Positions 32,768-42,750 are shown, counted from the stretch's first letter. The stretch is DNA of 64,000 nt from Nitrospirillum pindoramense (GCF_007827955.1 NZ_VITR01000001.1:248001-312000); one strand, 5' to 3'. Notes: generated from the sequence alone by a model not told the origin. Numbers and translations are program-made.

Positions 32768-34816
32768 ATGGCGTATCGATTGGGTGTAGACGTCGGGGGA
32801 ACCTTTACCGACCTGCTTTTGCTGGACCAGGGCAGCGGGAATTTCTGGCGGCACAAGACGCCGTCGACGCCGCGCGACAGCTCCGTGGGCATCCTGAACG
32901 GTGTCGAGGCGATTTGCGCCAAGGCCGGCATTTCCCCGGCCGACGTCGATTTCTTCCTGCACGGCACCACCGTGGCCACCAACGCCGTGCTGGAGGGCAA
33001 GGGAGCCCGCGTCGGCCTGATCGTGACCCAGGGCTATCGCCAGATCATGCAGATCGCCCGCAGCTTCGTGCCGGGTGGCCTGGCGGGCTGGATCGTGTGG
33101 CCCAAGCCCTCGCCCCTCGCGGCGCTGGAGGACACGGTCGAGATCCAGGGCCGTATGGACGCCCAGGGCAACGAGGTCAGCCCGGTCGATGACGCCGACA
33201 TCCGCGCCGCCCTGGAAACGCTGAAGGCGCAGGGCGTGGAAGCGCTGACCGTGTCGCTGATCAACGCCTATCTCAATGGCGCGCATGAGCGGCGCGTGGC
33301 CGCCCTGGCGGCGGAAATCCTGCCGGACGTGCCCATCTCGCTCAGCCACGTCGTCCTGCCGGAAATGCAGGAATATGAGCGCACCCTGACCACGGTGGCC
33401 AACGCCTCCGTCCGGCCCATCGTCGGCGGCTATGTGCGCAACCTGCGGTCCAAGCTGCGCGACGCCGGCATGGCCGGCTCCCTCTCGCTGCTGCGCTCCG
33501 ACGGCGGCCTCATGTCATCGGAGAAGTCGGAGGAGCATCCCGTCTCGCTGCTGATGTCGGGTCCCGCCGGCGGCGTGACCGGCGCCCTGTGGGTGGCCAA
33601 GAACGCCGGTATCAGGAACATCCTGACGCTGGACGTGGGCGGAACCTCCACCGACGTCGCCCTCATCGAGAACCTGGAGCCGCGGCGCGTGCGCACGACC
33701 GAGGTCGGCCACTTGTCGGTGCGCGCCTCCTCGCTGGACGTGAAGACGGTGGGCGCCGGCGGCGGTTCCATCGCCTATGTGCCGGAACTGACCAAGGCGC
33801 TGCGCGTCGGCCCGCAGTCGGCCGGCGCCGTGCCGGGCCCGGTGGCCTACGGCAAGGGCGGCACGCTGCCCACCGTGACCGACGCCAACGTCGTGCTGGG
33901 ATACCTGCCCGAAGCCCTGCTGGGCGGCACCTTCACCCTGGACCGCGAGGGCGCCCGCCGGGCCGTGCAGACCGTCGCCGACGCCCTGGGCATCGGCCTG
34001 ATGGAAGCGGCGCGCGGCATCATCGACATCGTCAACGAGAACATGTTCGGCGCCCTGCGCATGATCTCGGTGCAGCAGGGGTACGACCCGCGCCACTTCG
34101 CCCTGATGGGCTTCGGCGGTGCTGGCCCGCTGCACGTCAACGCGGTGGCCCGCCTCATGGGCAGCTGGCCCGCCGTGTCCCCGGTCAGCCCCGGCGTGCT
34201 GTGCGCCCTGGGTGATGCCACCACCCGCATGCGCACCGAGACGGCGCGCAGCTTCTCCCGCCGCCTGATCGACACCGACGAGGCCGAGGTGCTGGCCCTG
34301 CTGGCGGAGATGGCGGCCCAGACCAGCGCCGAGCTGGCGGCCGAGGGCATCGCCGCGGCGGACATCACCACCCAGTTCGAACTGGACGTGCGCTATGATG
34401 GCCAGGCGTTCGAGGTGCCGCTGTCCATCGACGCCGAGACGTTGACGCGTGACGGCCTGGCCGGCGTCGCCGCCCGCTTCGATGAAGAGCACCACCGCCT
34501 GTTCACCTTCAACATGGACAGCCCGCATGAGCTGGTGAACCTGCGCGCCGTGGCGCTGGGCCCCATCCTGGAACTGGAGGCCCATCGCCTGCCGCAGGGC
34601 AACGGCGACCCCTCGGCGGCCAAAATCCGTGATCATGAGCTGTGGGCCGACGGCGCCATGCGGCCGGCGGTGATCTATGACCGCGCCAAGCTGCGGGCCG
34701 GCGACATCATTCCCGGCCCCGCCATCGTGGTCGAGATGGACTCCACGACGCTCATCGAGCTGGGCTGCGTCGGCCAGGTCGACGCGGTCGGCAACATCCT
34801 CATCAATCCGGCCTGA
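32768..34816 (+). CDS. Hydantoinase/oxoprolinase family protein, subunit A (HyuA-like)
   Basis: 682 aa. N-terminal GVDVGGTFTDLLLLD (residues 5-19) and HGTTVATNAVLEGKG (about 63-77), then a second ATPase-core motif TLDVGGTSTDVALIEN (about 287-302) and GGGSIAYV; this is the actin/hexokinase-like ATPase of the HyuA/5-oxoprolinase/acetone-carboxylase-beta family. With HyuB it hydrolyses cyclic amides such as N-methylhydantoin or 5-oxoproline at the cost of ATP, or carboxylates ketones in related complexes. First gene of the long rightward operon that ends at 45805, downstream of operator G. No acetone-carboxylase gamma gene is nearby, so ring hydrolysis is preferred. Confidence 0.92.
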   Translation: MAYRLGVDVGGTFTDLLLLDQGSGNFWRHKTPSTPRDSSVGILNGVEAICAKAGISPADVDFFLHGTTVATNAVLEGKGARVGLIVTQGYRQIMQIARSFVPGGLAGWIVWPKPSPLAALEDTVEIQGRMDAQGNEVSPVDDADIRAALETLKAQGVEALTVSLINAYLNGAHERRVAALAAEILPDVPISLSHVVLPEMQEYERTLTTVANASVRPIVGGYVRNLRSKLRDAGMAGSLSLLRSDGGLMSSEKSEEHPVSLLMSGPAGGVTGALWVAKNAGIRNILTLDVGGTSTDVALIENLEPRRVRTTEVGHLSVRASSLDVKTVGAGGGSIAYVPELTKALRVGPQSAGAVPGPVAYGKGGTLPTVTDANVVLGYLPEALLGGTFTLDREGARRAVQTVADALGIGLMEAARGIIDIVNENMFGALRMISVQQGYDPRHFALMGFGGAGPLHVNAVARLMGSWPAVSPVSPGVLCALGDATTRMRTETARSFSRRLIDTDEAEVLALLAEMAAQTSAELAAEGIAAADITTQFELDVRYDGQAFEVPLSIDAETLTRDGLAGVAARFDEEHHRLFTFNMDSPHELVNLRAVALGPILELEAHRLPQGNGDPSAAKIRDHELWADGAMRPAVIYDRAKLRAGDIIPGPAIVVEMDSTTLIELGCVGQVDAVGNILINPA

Positions 34817-34832
34817 CAGGGGGACCGCATCC

Positions 34833-36710
34833 ATGCCCGCAACCATTATCCAGGCCAACGCCGCCCCGTTCAACCCGGTCACCGTCGATCCGGTGACGCT
34901 GGAGGTGATTGAGAACGCGCTGCGCAACGCCCGCATCGAGATGGACGCCACCCTGGTGCGGACGGCCATGTCGCCCGGCATCCGCGAACAGGGCGACGCC
35001 TTCCCGCTGATCGCCGACCACAAGGGCCGCATGATCGTCGGCCAGTTCGGCAGCTACATCGGCCCCTTCCTCGACGGCTTCGACGGCACGGTGGAGGAAG
35101 GGGACATGATCTTCCTGTCCGACCCGTACTCCGTCGGCGGCGCCATCAGCCACAGCAACGACTGGCTGGTGTTGCTGCCCGTGTTCAAGGACGGCCGCCT
35201 GCTGGCCTACACCTCCATGTTCGGCCACCAGTCCGACATCGGCGGCATGGTCCCAGGGTCCATGCCCATCGATGCCACCAGCATCTTCCAGGAAGGCGTG
35301 CGCATCCCGCCGGTGAAGATCTGGAAAAAGGGCGTCTATAACGAGGATCTGGTGAAGCTGGTGATGCACCAGGTGCGCACGCCGGCCTGGTGCAAGGCCG
35401 ACCTGAACGCCCTGATCGCCTCCTGCCGCGTGGCCGCCCGCCGCGTGATCGAGATGGCGGAGCGTTTCGGCGACGACGTCTACGTCTCCGCCACCGAAAT
35501 GCTGCTGGAGCGGAACTACCGCGCCATGAAGCACCTGATCGAAACCTCGGTCAGCGAGGAGCCGGTCAGCTTCCAGGACTATGTCTGCGACGACGGCCTG
35601 GGCTTCGGCCCCTATAAGATCAAGTGCACCATGTGGCGTGAGAATGGCCGCGTGATCCTGGATTTCGATGGCACGGACCCGCAGTCCTCCGCGTCCATCA
35701 ACTTCTTCCTGAACGAAAACATGATGAAGATGTTCTTCGGCATCTACATGATCATGGTTTTCGATCCGCAGATCCTATTCAACGACGGCTATTACGACCT
35801 GATCGACGTGCGCATCCCGGAAGGGTCGCTGCTGAAGCCACGCTTCCCGGCGGCGCTGTCGGGCCGCACCCACGCCCTGGGCCGCCTGTTCGACATCCTG
35901 GGCGGCCTGCTGGGCCAGAAGACGCCGCAGTTCCTGAACGCGGCCGGCTTCTCCTCCAGCCCGCACCTGTTCTATGCCGGCACCGACAGCCAGGGGAAAT
36001 GGTTCCAGCTGTTCCAGATCGGCTTCGGCGGCATCCCCGGCCGCCCCATGGGCGACGGCCCGGACGGGCATTCGCTGTGGCCAGGCTTCACCAACGTGCC
36101 CAACGAATTCCTGGAGCGGTACTTCCCCCTGCGCATCGAACGTTACGAGACGGTGCCGGACAGCGGTGGGGCGGGCTTGCACCGCGGCGGCAACGGCATC
36201 AACATGGTCTATCGCTTCCTGGAACCGGGCGTCATCGCCATCCATGACGACCGCTGGTTCGTTCCGCCCTGGGGCGTCAACGGCGGGGAGCCGGGCGCCC
36301 GCGCCCGCAAGCTGCTGGTCAAGGCCGACGGGACGGAGGTCATCCTGGGCAACAAGCTTGAGGAATACCGGGTCGAGGCGGGTGACCAGCTGCACTTCAT
36401 CACCTGGGGCGGCGGCGGCTGGGGTGACCCGCTGGAGCGCGACCCCGCCCTGCTGGCCAAGGAGCTGCGCCAGGGCCTGGTGACGGTGGACGGCGCCCGC
36501 CGTTATGGCGTGGTGCTGGTCGACGGCACGGTTGACGCGGTGGCGACGGAAACCCTGCGGGCGCAGATGCGGGCCGCGCGGGGTGCCACCATCCCCACCT
36601 TCAACTTCGGCCCCGATATCGAAACCCTACGCGCCAACTGCCTGGCAGAGACTGGTTTGCCGGCCCCGCGCCAGCCGGTCTGGCATCCGGCCAGCGTCGC
36701 TGCGGAATAA
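34833..36710 (+). CDS. Hydantoinase/oxoprolinase family protein, subunit B (HyuB-like)
   Basis: 625 aa, complete. Typical stretches are TLEVIENALRNARIEMDATLVRTAMSPGIREQGD at the N-terminus, GDMIFLSDPY (about residues 90-99), GHQSDIGGMVPGSMP (about 131-145) and the C-terminal DSGGAGLHRGGNG and WGGGGWGDP. It is the partner subunit of the HyuA-like protein. AGGGGGA before ATG 34833 and the 16-base gap from HyuA decide the start; the longer frame from 34677 is not used. A terminator-like hairpin follows, so the promoter-proximal pair may be expressed more than the rest of the operon. Confidence 0.92.
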   Translation: MPATIIQANAAPFNPVTVDPVTLEVIENALRNARIEMDATLVRTAMSPGIREQGDAFPLIADHKGRMIVGQFGSYIGPFLDGFDGTVEEGDMIFLSDPYSVGGAISHSNDWLVLLPVFKDGRLLAYTSMFGHQSDIGGMVPGSMPIDATSIFQEGVRIPPVKIWKKGVYNEDLVKLVMHQVRTPAWCKADLNALIASCRVAARRVIEMAERFGDDVYVSATEMLLERNYRAMKHLIETSVSEEPVSFQDYVCDDGLGFGPYKIKCTMWRENGRVILDFDGTDPQSSASINFFLNENMMKMFFGIYMIMVFDPQILFNDGYYDLIDVRIPEGSLLKPRFPAALSGRTHALGRLFDILGGLLGQKTPQFLNAAGFSSSPHLFYAGTDSQGKWFQLFQIGFGGIPGRPMGDGPDGHSLWPGFTNVPNEFLERYFPLRIERYETVPDSGGAGLHRGGNGINMVYRFLEPGVIAIHDDRWFVPPWGVNGGEPGARARKLLVKADGTEVILGNKLEEYRVEAGDQLHFITWGGGGWGDPLERDPALLAKELRQGLVTVDGARRYGVVLVDGTVDAVATETLRAQMRAARGATIPTFNFGPDIETLRANCLAETGLPAPRQPVWHPASVAAE

Positions 36711-36718
36711 TCATCCAA

Positions 36719-36746
36719 CCCCGCCGCGCGCGCCTGCGCGGCGGGG
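36719..36746 (+). terminator. Intra-operon hairpin, possible attenuating terminator
   Basis: CCCCGCCGCGC (36719-36729), six-base loop, GCGCGGCGGGG (36736-36746), followed by TCCTCGCACCCTTTT. The T-run is 11 bases away, so read-through into the lyase gene is likely. Confidence 0.5.
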
Positions 36747-36775
36747 TCCTCGCACCCTTTTAACTGCAGAGAAAA

Positions 36776-37639
36776 ATGTCCAATCCCATCCTTCGTGAGA
36801 AGCTGGCCTCCGGGAAGTTCTTCGTGGTTCCCGGCGTCCAGGACATGATCGCCACCGTCGTCGCCGACAAGGTCGGCTTCGACGTCATCTACGGCACCGG
36901 CTATTGGCTGACCGCGTCGGCCTACGGCCTGCCCGACGCCGGCATCGCCAGCTATACCCAGATGGTGGACCGCATGGCGACTGTCGCCCGGACCAGCAAG
37001 GCCGCGCTGATCGCCGACGCCGACACCGGCTACGGCGGACTGCTGAACGTGCATCACACGGTGCGCGGCTATGAGCAGGCAGGCGTCACCGCCATCCAGC
37101 TGGAAGACCAGGAATTCCCCAAGAAATGCGGCCACACCCCCTATAAGCGCCTGATCCCGCTGGAGGACATGGTGCAGAAGATCAAGGTGGCCTGCGATGC
37201 CCGCGCGGACAAGCGGAACACCTTGATCATCGCCCGCACCGACGCCCGGCAGAGCGAGGGGCTGGACGGCACCCTGCGCCGGCTGGAGGCCTATGCCAAG
37301 GCCGGCGCCGACGTGCTGTTCCCCGAGGCACTGACCAGTGAGGAGGAGATGCGCACCGCCTGCGCCACCTTCGACAAGCCGGTGATGGCCAACATGGCCA
37401 ACGGTGGCCTGACCCCGGTGCCCAACGCCAAGGTGCTGGCGGAGCTGGGCTACGCCTTCGCCATCTACCCGTCCCTGACCAGCCTGGTCGCCGTCGCCGC
37501 CATGGAAAAGGCGCTGGTGGATCTGAAGGAACAGGGCGAGGGCGACCCCCAGGGCATCGCCAACTTCAAGGAGTTCTGCTCCATGATCGGGTTCGAGGAC
37601 GTCTGGGCCTTCGAGGCCAAGTGGGCCCCGCCGGTCTGA
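36776..37639 (+). CDS. Isocitrate lyase/PEP mutase superfamily C-C lyase
   Basis: 287 aa. Conserved core: GTGYWLTAS (about residues 40-48), IADADTGYGG (about 80-89; Mg-binding Asp), the catalytic loop KKCGH (about 116-120) and IARTDAR (about 150-156). The KKCGH loop with its cysteine marks carbon-carbon lyases such as methylisocitrate and 2,3-dimethylmalate lyase rather than PEP mutase or oxaloacetate decarboxylase. With a LeuCD-like hydratase further down the operon, cleavage of a substituted malate to pyruvate plus an acid is a natural guess, as in Eubacterium barkeri nicotinate catabolism. No prpC is present, so a methylcitrate cycle is less likely. Confidence 0.85.
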   Translation: MSNPILREKLASGKFFVVPGVQDMIATVVADKVGFDVIYGTGYWLTASAYGLPDAGIASYTQMVDRMATVARTSKAALIADADTGYGGLLNVHHTVRGYEQAGVTAIQLEDQEFPKKCGHTPYKRLIPLEDMVQKIKVACDARADKRNTLIIARTDARQSEGLDGTLRRLEAYAKAGADVLFPEALTSEEEMRTACATFDKPVMANMANGGLTPVPNAKVLAELGYAFAIYPSLTSLVAVAAMEKALVDLKEQGEGDPQGIANFKEFCSMIGFEDVWAFEAKWAPPV

Positions 37640-37677
37640 CCGGCCACCCCGACAAGACGCGGAAGGGAAGGAAAGCC

Positions 37678-38787
37678 ATGGACATCACGGCGGCGATATT
37701 GACCCGCTGCGGCGACAACCAGCGCCCCTACGGCGCCCAGGCGCCGCTGTCGCTGAGGACGGTGCAGCTGGACGATCCCCGGCCCGGGGAACTGCTGGTC
37801 AGGATCGACGCGGCCGGGATTTGCCATTCCGACCTGTCGGTCATCAACGGCGACCGGCCCCGCCCCATGCCCATGGCCCTGGGGCATGAGGCGGCCGGCA
37901 CGGTCGTCGCCGTCGGCGATCCGGAGGATACCGGCTTTGCCGCCGGTGACCGGGTGGTCCTGGTCTTCCTGCCGTCCTGCGGCCAATGCCCCGCCTGCGC
38001 CGCCGGCCAGGGCTATCTGTGTCCCCAGGGCGCCGCCGCCAATGGCGAGGGGCGGCTGATGCGCGGGGGCCGGCGCCTGTCCTTCCTGGGCCAGCCCATC
38101 AACCACCACCTTGGCGTCTCCGCCTTCGCCACCCACGCGGTGGTCGACCGGCGGTCGGCGGTGAAGATCGACGCCGACGTGCCGGTGGAGGTGGCGGCCC
38201 TGTTCGGCTGCGCCGTCCTGACCGGCGTGGGCGCCGTCATGAACACCGCCGCCGTGCGGCCGGGCGAAAGCCTGTGCGTCTATGGCCTGGGCGGCGTCGG
38301 CTTGGCCGCCCTGCTGGGCGCGCTGGCGGCCGGGGCGCAGCCGGTGACGGCCATCGACCCCTCGCCGGAAAAGCGCGCCCTGGCCCTGGAACTGGGGGCC
38401 GCCCAGGCGGTGCCGCCGGAGGCGGCGGGGACGCTGCCCGCCGCCGACGTGGTGATCGAGACGGTGGGCAAGGCGGCCGTGCTGGCCCAGGCCTACGCCG
38501 CGGCGCGGCGGGGCGGGCGCGTCGTCACCGTGGGCCTGCCCAACCCATCGGAGATGCTGACCATTCCGGCGGTGTCGCTGGTGGCGGACGGCAAGACGCT
38601 GATGGGCAGCTACATGGGCTCGTCCATCCCGGCCCGCGATATCCCGCGCTACATCGCCCTGTGGCGGGCGGGGCGGCTGCCGGTTGACCGGCTGCTGACC
38701 TCGGTCAGCCCCCTGGCCCAGGTGAATGAGCTGATGGACGTCCTGGCCGAAGGCAAGGCCGTCCGCCAGATCATCACGCCGTTCTAA
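37678..38787 (+). CDS. Zinc-dependent alcohol dehydrogenase (MDR family)
   Basis: 369 aa. Catalytic-zinc cysteine and His in GICHSD (about residue 43) and GHEAAG (about 64); structural-zinc cysteines in CGQCPACAAGQGYLC (about 101-115); cofactor motif GLGGVGLAALLGAL (about 202-215). The glutamate/aspartate after the second strand (AIDPS) suggests NAD. The protein belongs to the group of glutathione-independent formaldehyde and aryl-alcohol dehydrogenases. ATG 37678 with AAGGAAAG upstream is preferred over the GTG at 37621. It oxidises an alcohol whose aldehyde the next gene product probably takes on to the acid. Confidence 0.92.
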   Translation: MDITAAILTRCGDNQRPYGAQAPLSLRTVQLDDPRPGELLVRIDAAGICHSDLSVINGDRPRPMPMALGHEAAGTVVAVGDPEDTGFAAGDRVVLVFLPSCGQCPACAAGQGYLCPQGAAANGEGRLMRGGRRLSFLGQPINHHLGVSAFATHAVVDRRSAVKIDADVPVEVAALFGCAVLTGVGAVMNTAAVRPGESLCVYGLGGVGLAALLGALAAGAQPVTAIDPSPEKRALALELGAAQAVPPEAAGTLPAADVVIETVGKAAVLAQAYAAARRGGRVVTVGLPNPSEMLTIPAVSLVADGKTLMGSYMGSSIPARDIPRYIALWRAGRLPVDRLLTSVSPLAQVNELMDVLAEGKAVRQIITPF

Positions 38788-38962
38788 CCCAAACCCCAGC
38801 GGGCGCGCGCCGTCGTCACGGCTTCCCCTGGCCTCGTGCCCTTGACCGCGTGGCGGCCAAGGCCCCCTTCCGGCGTCGACCCGACGCCGGACGCCGGGGA
38901 AGACTTGCCGCCTGCACGCCCCCCGATCCTTGCACGCCCCCGACACCGGACGCCGCATTGCC

Positions 38963-40420
38963 ATGACCACGCCTTCCTTCCCCTACACCCATTTCCTCCG
39001 CCAGCAGGCCTACATCGCGGGCCAGTGGTGCGATGCCGACAGCGGGCGCACCCTGTCCGTGACCGATCCCGCCACCGGCCAGATGCTGGGCACCGTGCCG
39101 GATATGGGGGCTGCGGAGACGGCGCGGGCGGTGGCGGCGGCGGACGCCGCGCGCCATGCTTGGGCCGCGCGCACCGCCGGTGACCGCGCCCGCGTGCTGC
39201 GCCGCCTGTATGACCTGATGCTGGCCCACCAGGACGCCCTGGCGGAACTGCTGACGCGGGAACAGGGCAAGCCGCTGGCCGAGGCCAGGGGGGAGATCGC
39301 CTACGCCGCCGCCTTCATCGAATGGTTCGCGGAGGAGGGGAAGCGCGCCTATGGCGAGGTCATCCCGCCCCACGCCGCCAACCGCCGCATCGTCTGCCTG
39401 AAGCAGCCGGTCGGGGTGGTGGGGGCCATCACGCCGTGGAACTTCCCGGCGGCCATGATCACGCGCAAGCTGGGCCCGGCCCTGGCCGCCGGTTGCGCCA
39501 TGGTGCTGAAGCCCGCGTCGCAGACGCCGTTCTCCGCCCTGGCGCTGGCCGCGCTGGCGGAAGAGGCCGGCGTGCCGCCGGGGGTGTTCAACGTCGTCAC
39601 CGGCGGCGCCCGCGCCATTGGCGGCGCCCTGACCGCCGACCCGGTGGTGCGCAAGATCAGCTTCACCGGCTCGACCGAGGTTGGGCGCACCCTGATGCGC
39701 CAGTCGGCCGATACCATCAAGCGCCTGTCCCTGGAACTGGGCGGCAACGCGCCCTTCCTGGTGTTCGACGACGCCGATGTCGACGCGGCGGTGGATGGGG
39801 CCATCGCGTCCAAGTTCCGCAACGGCGGCCAGACCTGCGTCTGCACCAACCGCTTTTATGTCCAGGCCGGCATCCATGACCGCTTCGTGGACAAGCTGGC
39901 CCGCCGCGTGGCCGAGCTGCGCGTGGGCAACGGCCTGGAACCGGGCGTGGAGGTCGGCCCCCTGATCGACGCCGCCGCCGTGGACAAGGTGGCGGAGCAT
40001 GTCGGCGACGCCGTGGCCAAGGGGGCCCGCGTGGTGGTGGGCGGCGGCCGCCATGCCCTGGGCGGCAGCTACTTCACCCCCACCGTCCTGTCCGGTGTCA
40101 CCCCCGGGATGCGCCTGACGGAGGAGGAAACCTTCGGCCCCCTGGCCGGCATCGTCCGCTTCCAGGACGAGGCCGACGCCGTGGCCCAGGCCAATGACAG
40201 CGCCTACGGCCTGGCCAGCTATGTCTACACCCGCGACATCGGTCGGGTGTGGCGGGTGGCGGAGGCGCTGGAGGCCGGCATGGTCGGCGTCAACACCGGC
40301 CTGATCTCGACCGAGGTGGCCCCGTTCGGCGGCGTCAAGCAGTCCGGACTGGGGCGCGAAGGCTCACGCCACGGCCTGGATGACTACCTGGAGGTCAAAT
40401 ACCTCTGCCTGGGCCTGTGA
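38963..40420 (+). CDS. NAD(P)-dependent aldehyde dehydrogenase, succinate-semialdehyde dehydrogenase-like
   Basis: 485 aa. The catalytic residues are Glu258 in LELGGNAP and Cys292 in GGQTCVCTN; the CxC pair C292/C294 (C-V-C) is that of the succinate and glutarate semialdehyde group, where the two cysteines take part in redox control. Other motifs: PWNFP (about 158-162) and EETFGPLA. A TTG 33 bases upstream is not used because ATG 38963 starts the conserved region. Located after the alcohol dehydrogenase, 175 bases on, with which it could form an alcohol to acid pair. A semialdehyde of a C4 or C5 dicarboxylate would fit the pathway. Confidence 0.92.
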   Translation: MTTPSFPYTHFLRQQAYIAGQWCDADSGRTLSVTDPATGQMLGTVPDMGAAETARAVAAADAARHAWAARTAGDRARVLRRLYDLMLAHQDALAELLTREQGKPLAEARGEIAYAAAFIEWFAEEGKRAYGEVIPPHAANRRIVCLKQPVGVVGAITPWNFPAAMITRKLGPALAAGCAMVLKPASQTPFSALALAALAEEAGVPPGVFNVVTGGARAIGGALTADPVVRKISFTGSTEVGRTLMRQSADTIKRLSLELGGNAPFLVFDDADVDAAVDGAIASKFRNGGQTCVCTNRFYVQAGIHDRFVDKLARRVAELRVGNGLEPGVEVGPLIDAAAVDKVAEHVGDAVAKGARVVVGGGRHALGGSYFTPTVLSGVTPGMRLTEEETFGPLAGIVRFQDEADAVAQANDSAYGLASYVYTRDIGRVWRVAEALEAGMVGVNTGLISTEVAPFGGVKQSGLGREGSRHGLDDYLEVKYLCLGL

Positions 40421-40437
40421 GCGGGGACGGAACGGCG

Positions 40438-42750
40438 ATGCGGACGCGGGGGACGGATATGCGGGCGAGGGGCTGGTGGTCGTGGCTGGCGCGGGCCGGT
40501 GTCGGCCTGGGGGCGTTGCTGGCAGCGGGCACCGCCCAGGCCCAGGAGGCGCGGCCCTGGCTGGACCCGACCCTACCCACGCCCCGGCGCGTCGACCTGG
40601 CGTTGGGCCAGATGACGCTGGATGAGAAGATCGCCATGGTTCATGGCAACTTCGGCTCCATCCTCAAGAAGACCCGTCCCGACGACAAGCGCATCGGCGC
40701 CGGCCATGTGCCGGGCGTGCCCCGCCTGGGCATCCCCGACCTTTATGAAAGCGACGCCAGCCTGGGCGTGGCCAATGGCGGCACCATGCGTCCGGGGGAT
40801 GTGGCCACGGCCCTGCCGTCCAGCTTGGCCACCGCCGCCACCTTCGACCCCGACATCGCGTATGAGGGCGGTGCCATGATCGGGGCCGAGGCGCGGGCCA
40901 AGGGGTTCAACGTCCTGCTGGCCGGCGGCGCCAACCTGACCCGCGACCCCTGGAACGGCCGCAACTTCGAGTATCTGGGCGAAGATCCGTGGCTGACCGG
41001 CGTGATGGCCGGGGCCGCCATCCGGGGGGTGCAGGACAACGGCATCATCTCCACCCTCAAGCATGTCGCCCTGAACGCGCAGGAGAGCGGGCGCTATGTC
41101 CTGGACGCCCGCATCGACCAAGCGGCCCTGCGGGAAAGCGACCTGCTGGCCTTCCAGGTCGCCATGGAGCGGGGGCGCCCGGACTCCGTCATGTGCGCCT
41201 ACAACAAGGTGAACGGGGACTGGTCGTGCGAGAATGACTGGCTGCTGAACCAGGTGCTGAAGCGCGACTGGGGTTTCCCCGGCTGGGTCATGTCCGACTG
41301 GGGTGGGGTGCATTCCACCGTCAAGGCGGCCCTGGCCGGGCTGGACCAGGAATCCGGGCAGGAGCTGGATCGCGAGGTGTATTTTGGCGACCCGCTGCGG
41401 GCGGCGGTGGACCAGGGCGCCGTCCCGGCGGCGCGGCTGGACGACATGGTCCGCCGCATCCTGGGGCGCCTGTTCGACCGGGGGCTGGTCGACCGGCCGG
41501 CGCCCGACATGCCGCAGGCCATCGACTATGCCGCCCACGGCCTGGTGGCCCGGCGCGCGGCAGAGGCGGGCGCCGTCCTGCTGCGCAATGAAGGGGACCT
41601 GCTGCCGCTGTCGACCGCGCTGAAGCGGGTGGTGGTGATCGGCGGTCATGCCGATATCGGCGTGCTGTCCGGCGGCGGGTCCTCGCAGGTCCAGGCCGTC
41701 AGCGGCACGCCGCTGCGCCTGCCCATCCCCAACGGGCCGGCCAACCTGGGCTTCATCAAGATCACCTACCACGGGTCCTCCCCCCTGGCCGCCCTTAAGG
41801 CCCGGCTGCCGGGGGCGGAGGTCACCTATCTGGACGGGTCCGATCCGGCGCGTGCCGCTGCCGCCGCCAGGGGCGCCGACGCGGTGCTGGTCTTCGCCGA
41901 GCAGTGGCGGACCGAGGCCATCGACCTGGAGACCCTGGCCCTGCCGGATGGCCAGGACGCCCTGATCGCCGCCGTGGCGGCGGCCAACCCGCGCACCGCC
42001 GTGGTGCTGGAAACGGGGGGCGCCGTGCTGATGCCCTGGCTGGGCAAGGTGGGTGCCGTGCTGGAGGCCTGGTATCCCGGCGACCAGGGGGGCGAGGCCA
42101 TCGCCCGCGTGCTGTTCGGCGAGGTCGATGCCGGCGGCCGCCTGCCGCTCACCTTCCCCGCGGCCGAGGCCCAGGCGCCCCGCCCGCGCATTCCCGGGCT
42201 GGAGAATGTGAAGGCCGCCGCGGCCGCGCAGGCGTCCAAGCCGCGCACCCCGGGCGCCACCACCGTGGACATCACCGGCGGCGTCCAGGCCTTCGACGTC
42301 GCTTATGTCGAGGGCGCCGACGTGGGTTACCGCTGGTATGCCCGGACGGCGCGGGAACCCCTGTTCCCCTTCGGCTACGGCCTGTCCTACAGCCGCTTCC
42401 GCCATGGCGGTTTCGCCGCCCAGGGCGGTGCCGCGCCCTCGGTGCGCTTCACCGTCACCAATACCGGCTCGCGGCCGGGGGTGGACGTGCCCCAGGTTTA
42501 TGCGCTGGTTCCTGCCGCCGATGGCAAGCCGGTGCGCCGGCTGGTGGCCTTCAAGCGCCTGGAACTGGCGCCGGGCCACAGCGCCACCGTGACCCTGCCC
42601 ATCGACCCCCGGCTCATCGCCCGCTTCGACGCCGACGGCGCCGTCTGGAAGGTGACGGCCGGCCTGGTGCCTCTGGTGCTGGCGTCGCACGCCACCGCCG
42701 ACGGGCCGACCGCCAGGCTGTCGCTACCCGCCCTGTCCCTGAAGCCCTGA
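40438..42750 (+). CDS. Secreted glycoside hydrolase family 3 beta-glucosidase
   Basis: About 770 aa, with a Sec signal peptide (WWSWLARAGVGLGALLAAGTAQAQ) and therefore periplasmic or exported. GH3 catalytic domain with the nucleophile in VMSDWGG (about Asp287) and the substrate-binding KHVALNAQESGR region, then the alpha/beta sandwich domain (SGGGSSQV) and the C-terminal fibronectin III-like domain (FGYGLSYSRF, GVDVPQVY). It removes a beta-linked sugar. ATG 40459 is an alternative start that still gives a full signal peptide. Its place in the middle of a dicarboxylate catabolic operon suggests a glycosylated substrate, released outside the cytoplasm. Confidence 0.9.
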   Translation: MRTRGTDMRARGWWSWLARAGVGLGALLAAGTAQAQEARPWLDPTLPTPRRVDLALGQMTLDEKIAMVHGNFGSILKKTRPDDKRIGAGHVPGVPRLGIPDLYESDASLGVANGGTMRPGDVATALPSSLATAATFDPDIAYEGGAMIGAEARAKGFNVLLAGGANLTRDPWNGRNFEYLGEDPWLTGVMAGAAIRGVQDNGIISTLKHVALNAQESGRYVLDARIDQAALRESDLLAFQVAMERGRPDSVMCAYNKVNGDWSCENDWLLNQVLKRDWGFPGWVMSDWGGVHSTVKAALAGLDQESGQELDREVYFGDPLRAAVDQGAVPAARLDDMVRRILGRLFDRGLVDRPAPDMPQAIDYAAHGLVARRAAEAGAVLLRNEGDLLPLSTALKRVVVIGGHADIGVLSGGGSSQVQAVSGTPLRLPIPNGPANLGFIKITYHGSSPLAALKARLPGAEVTYLDGSDPARAAAAARGADAVLVFAEQWRTEAIDLETLALPDGQDALIAAVAAANPRTAVVLETGGAVLMPWLGKVGAVLEAWYPGDQGGEAIARVLFGEVDAGGRLPLTFPAAEAQAPRPRIPGLENVKAAAAAQASKPRTPGATTVDITGGVQAFDVAYVEGADVGYRWYARTAREPLFPFGYGLSYSRFRHGGFAAQGGAAPSVRFTVTNTGSRPGVDVPQVYALVPAADGKPVRRLVAFKRLELAPGHSATVTLPIDPRLIARFDADGAVWKVTAGLVPLVLASHATADGPTARLSLPALSLKP

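Noticed and set aside
32768-36710. Acetone carboxylase
   Set aside because: HyuA and HyuB resemble its beta and alpha subunits, but no gamma subunit gene follows; the neighbours are amide and dicarboxylate enzymes.
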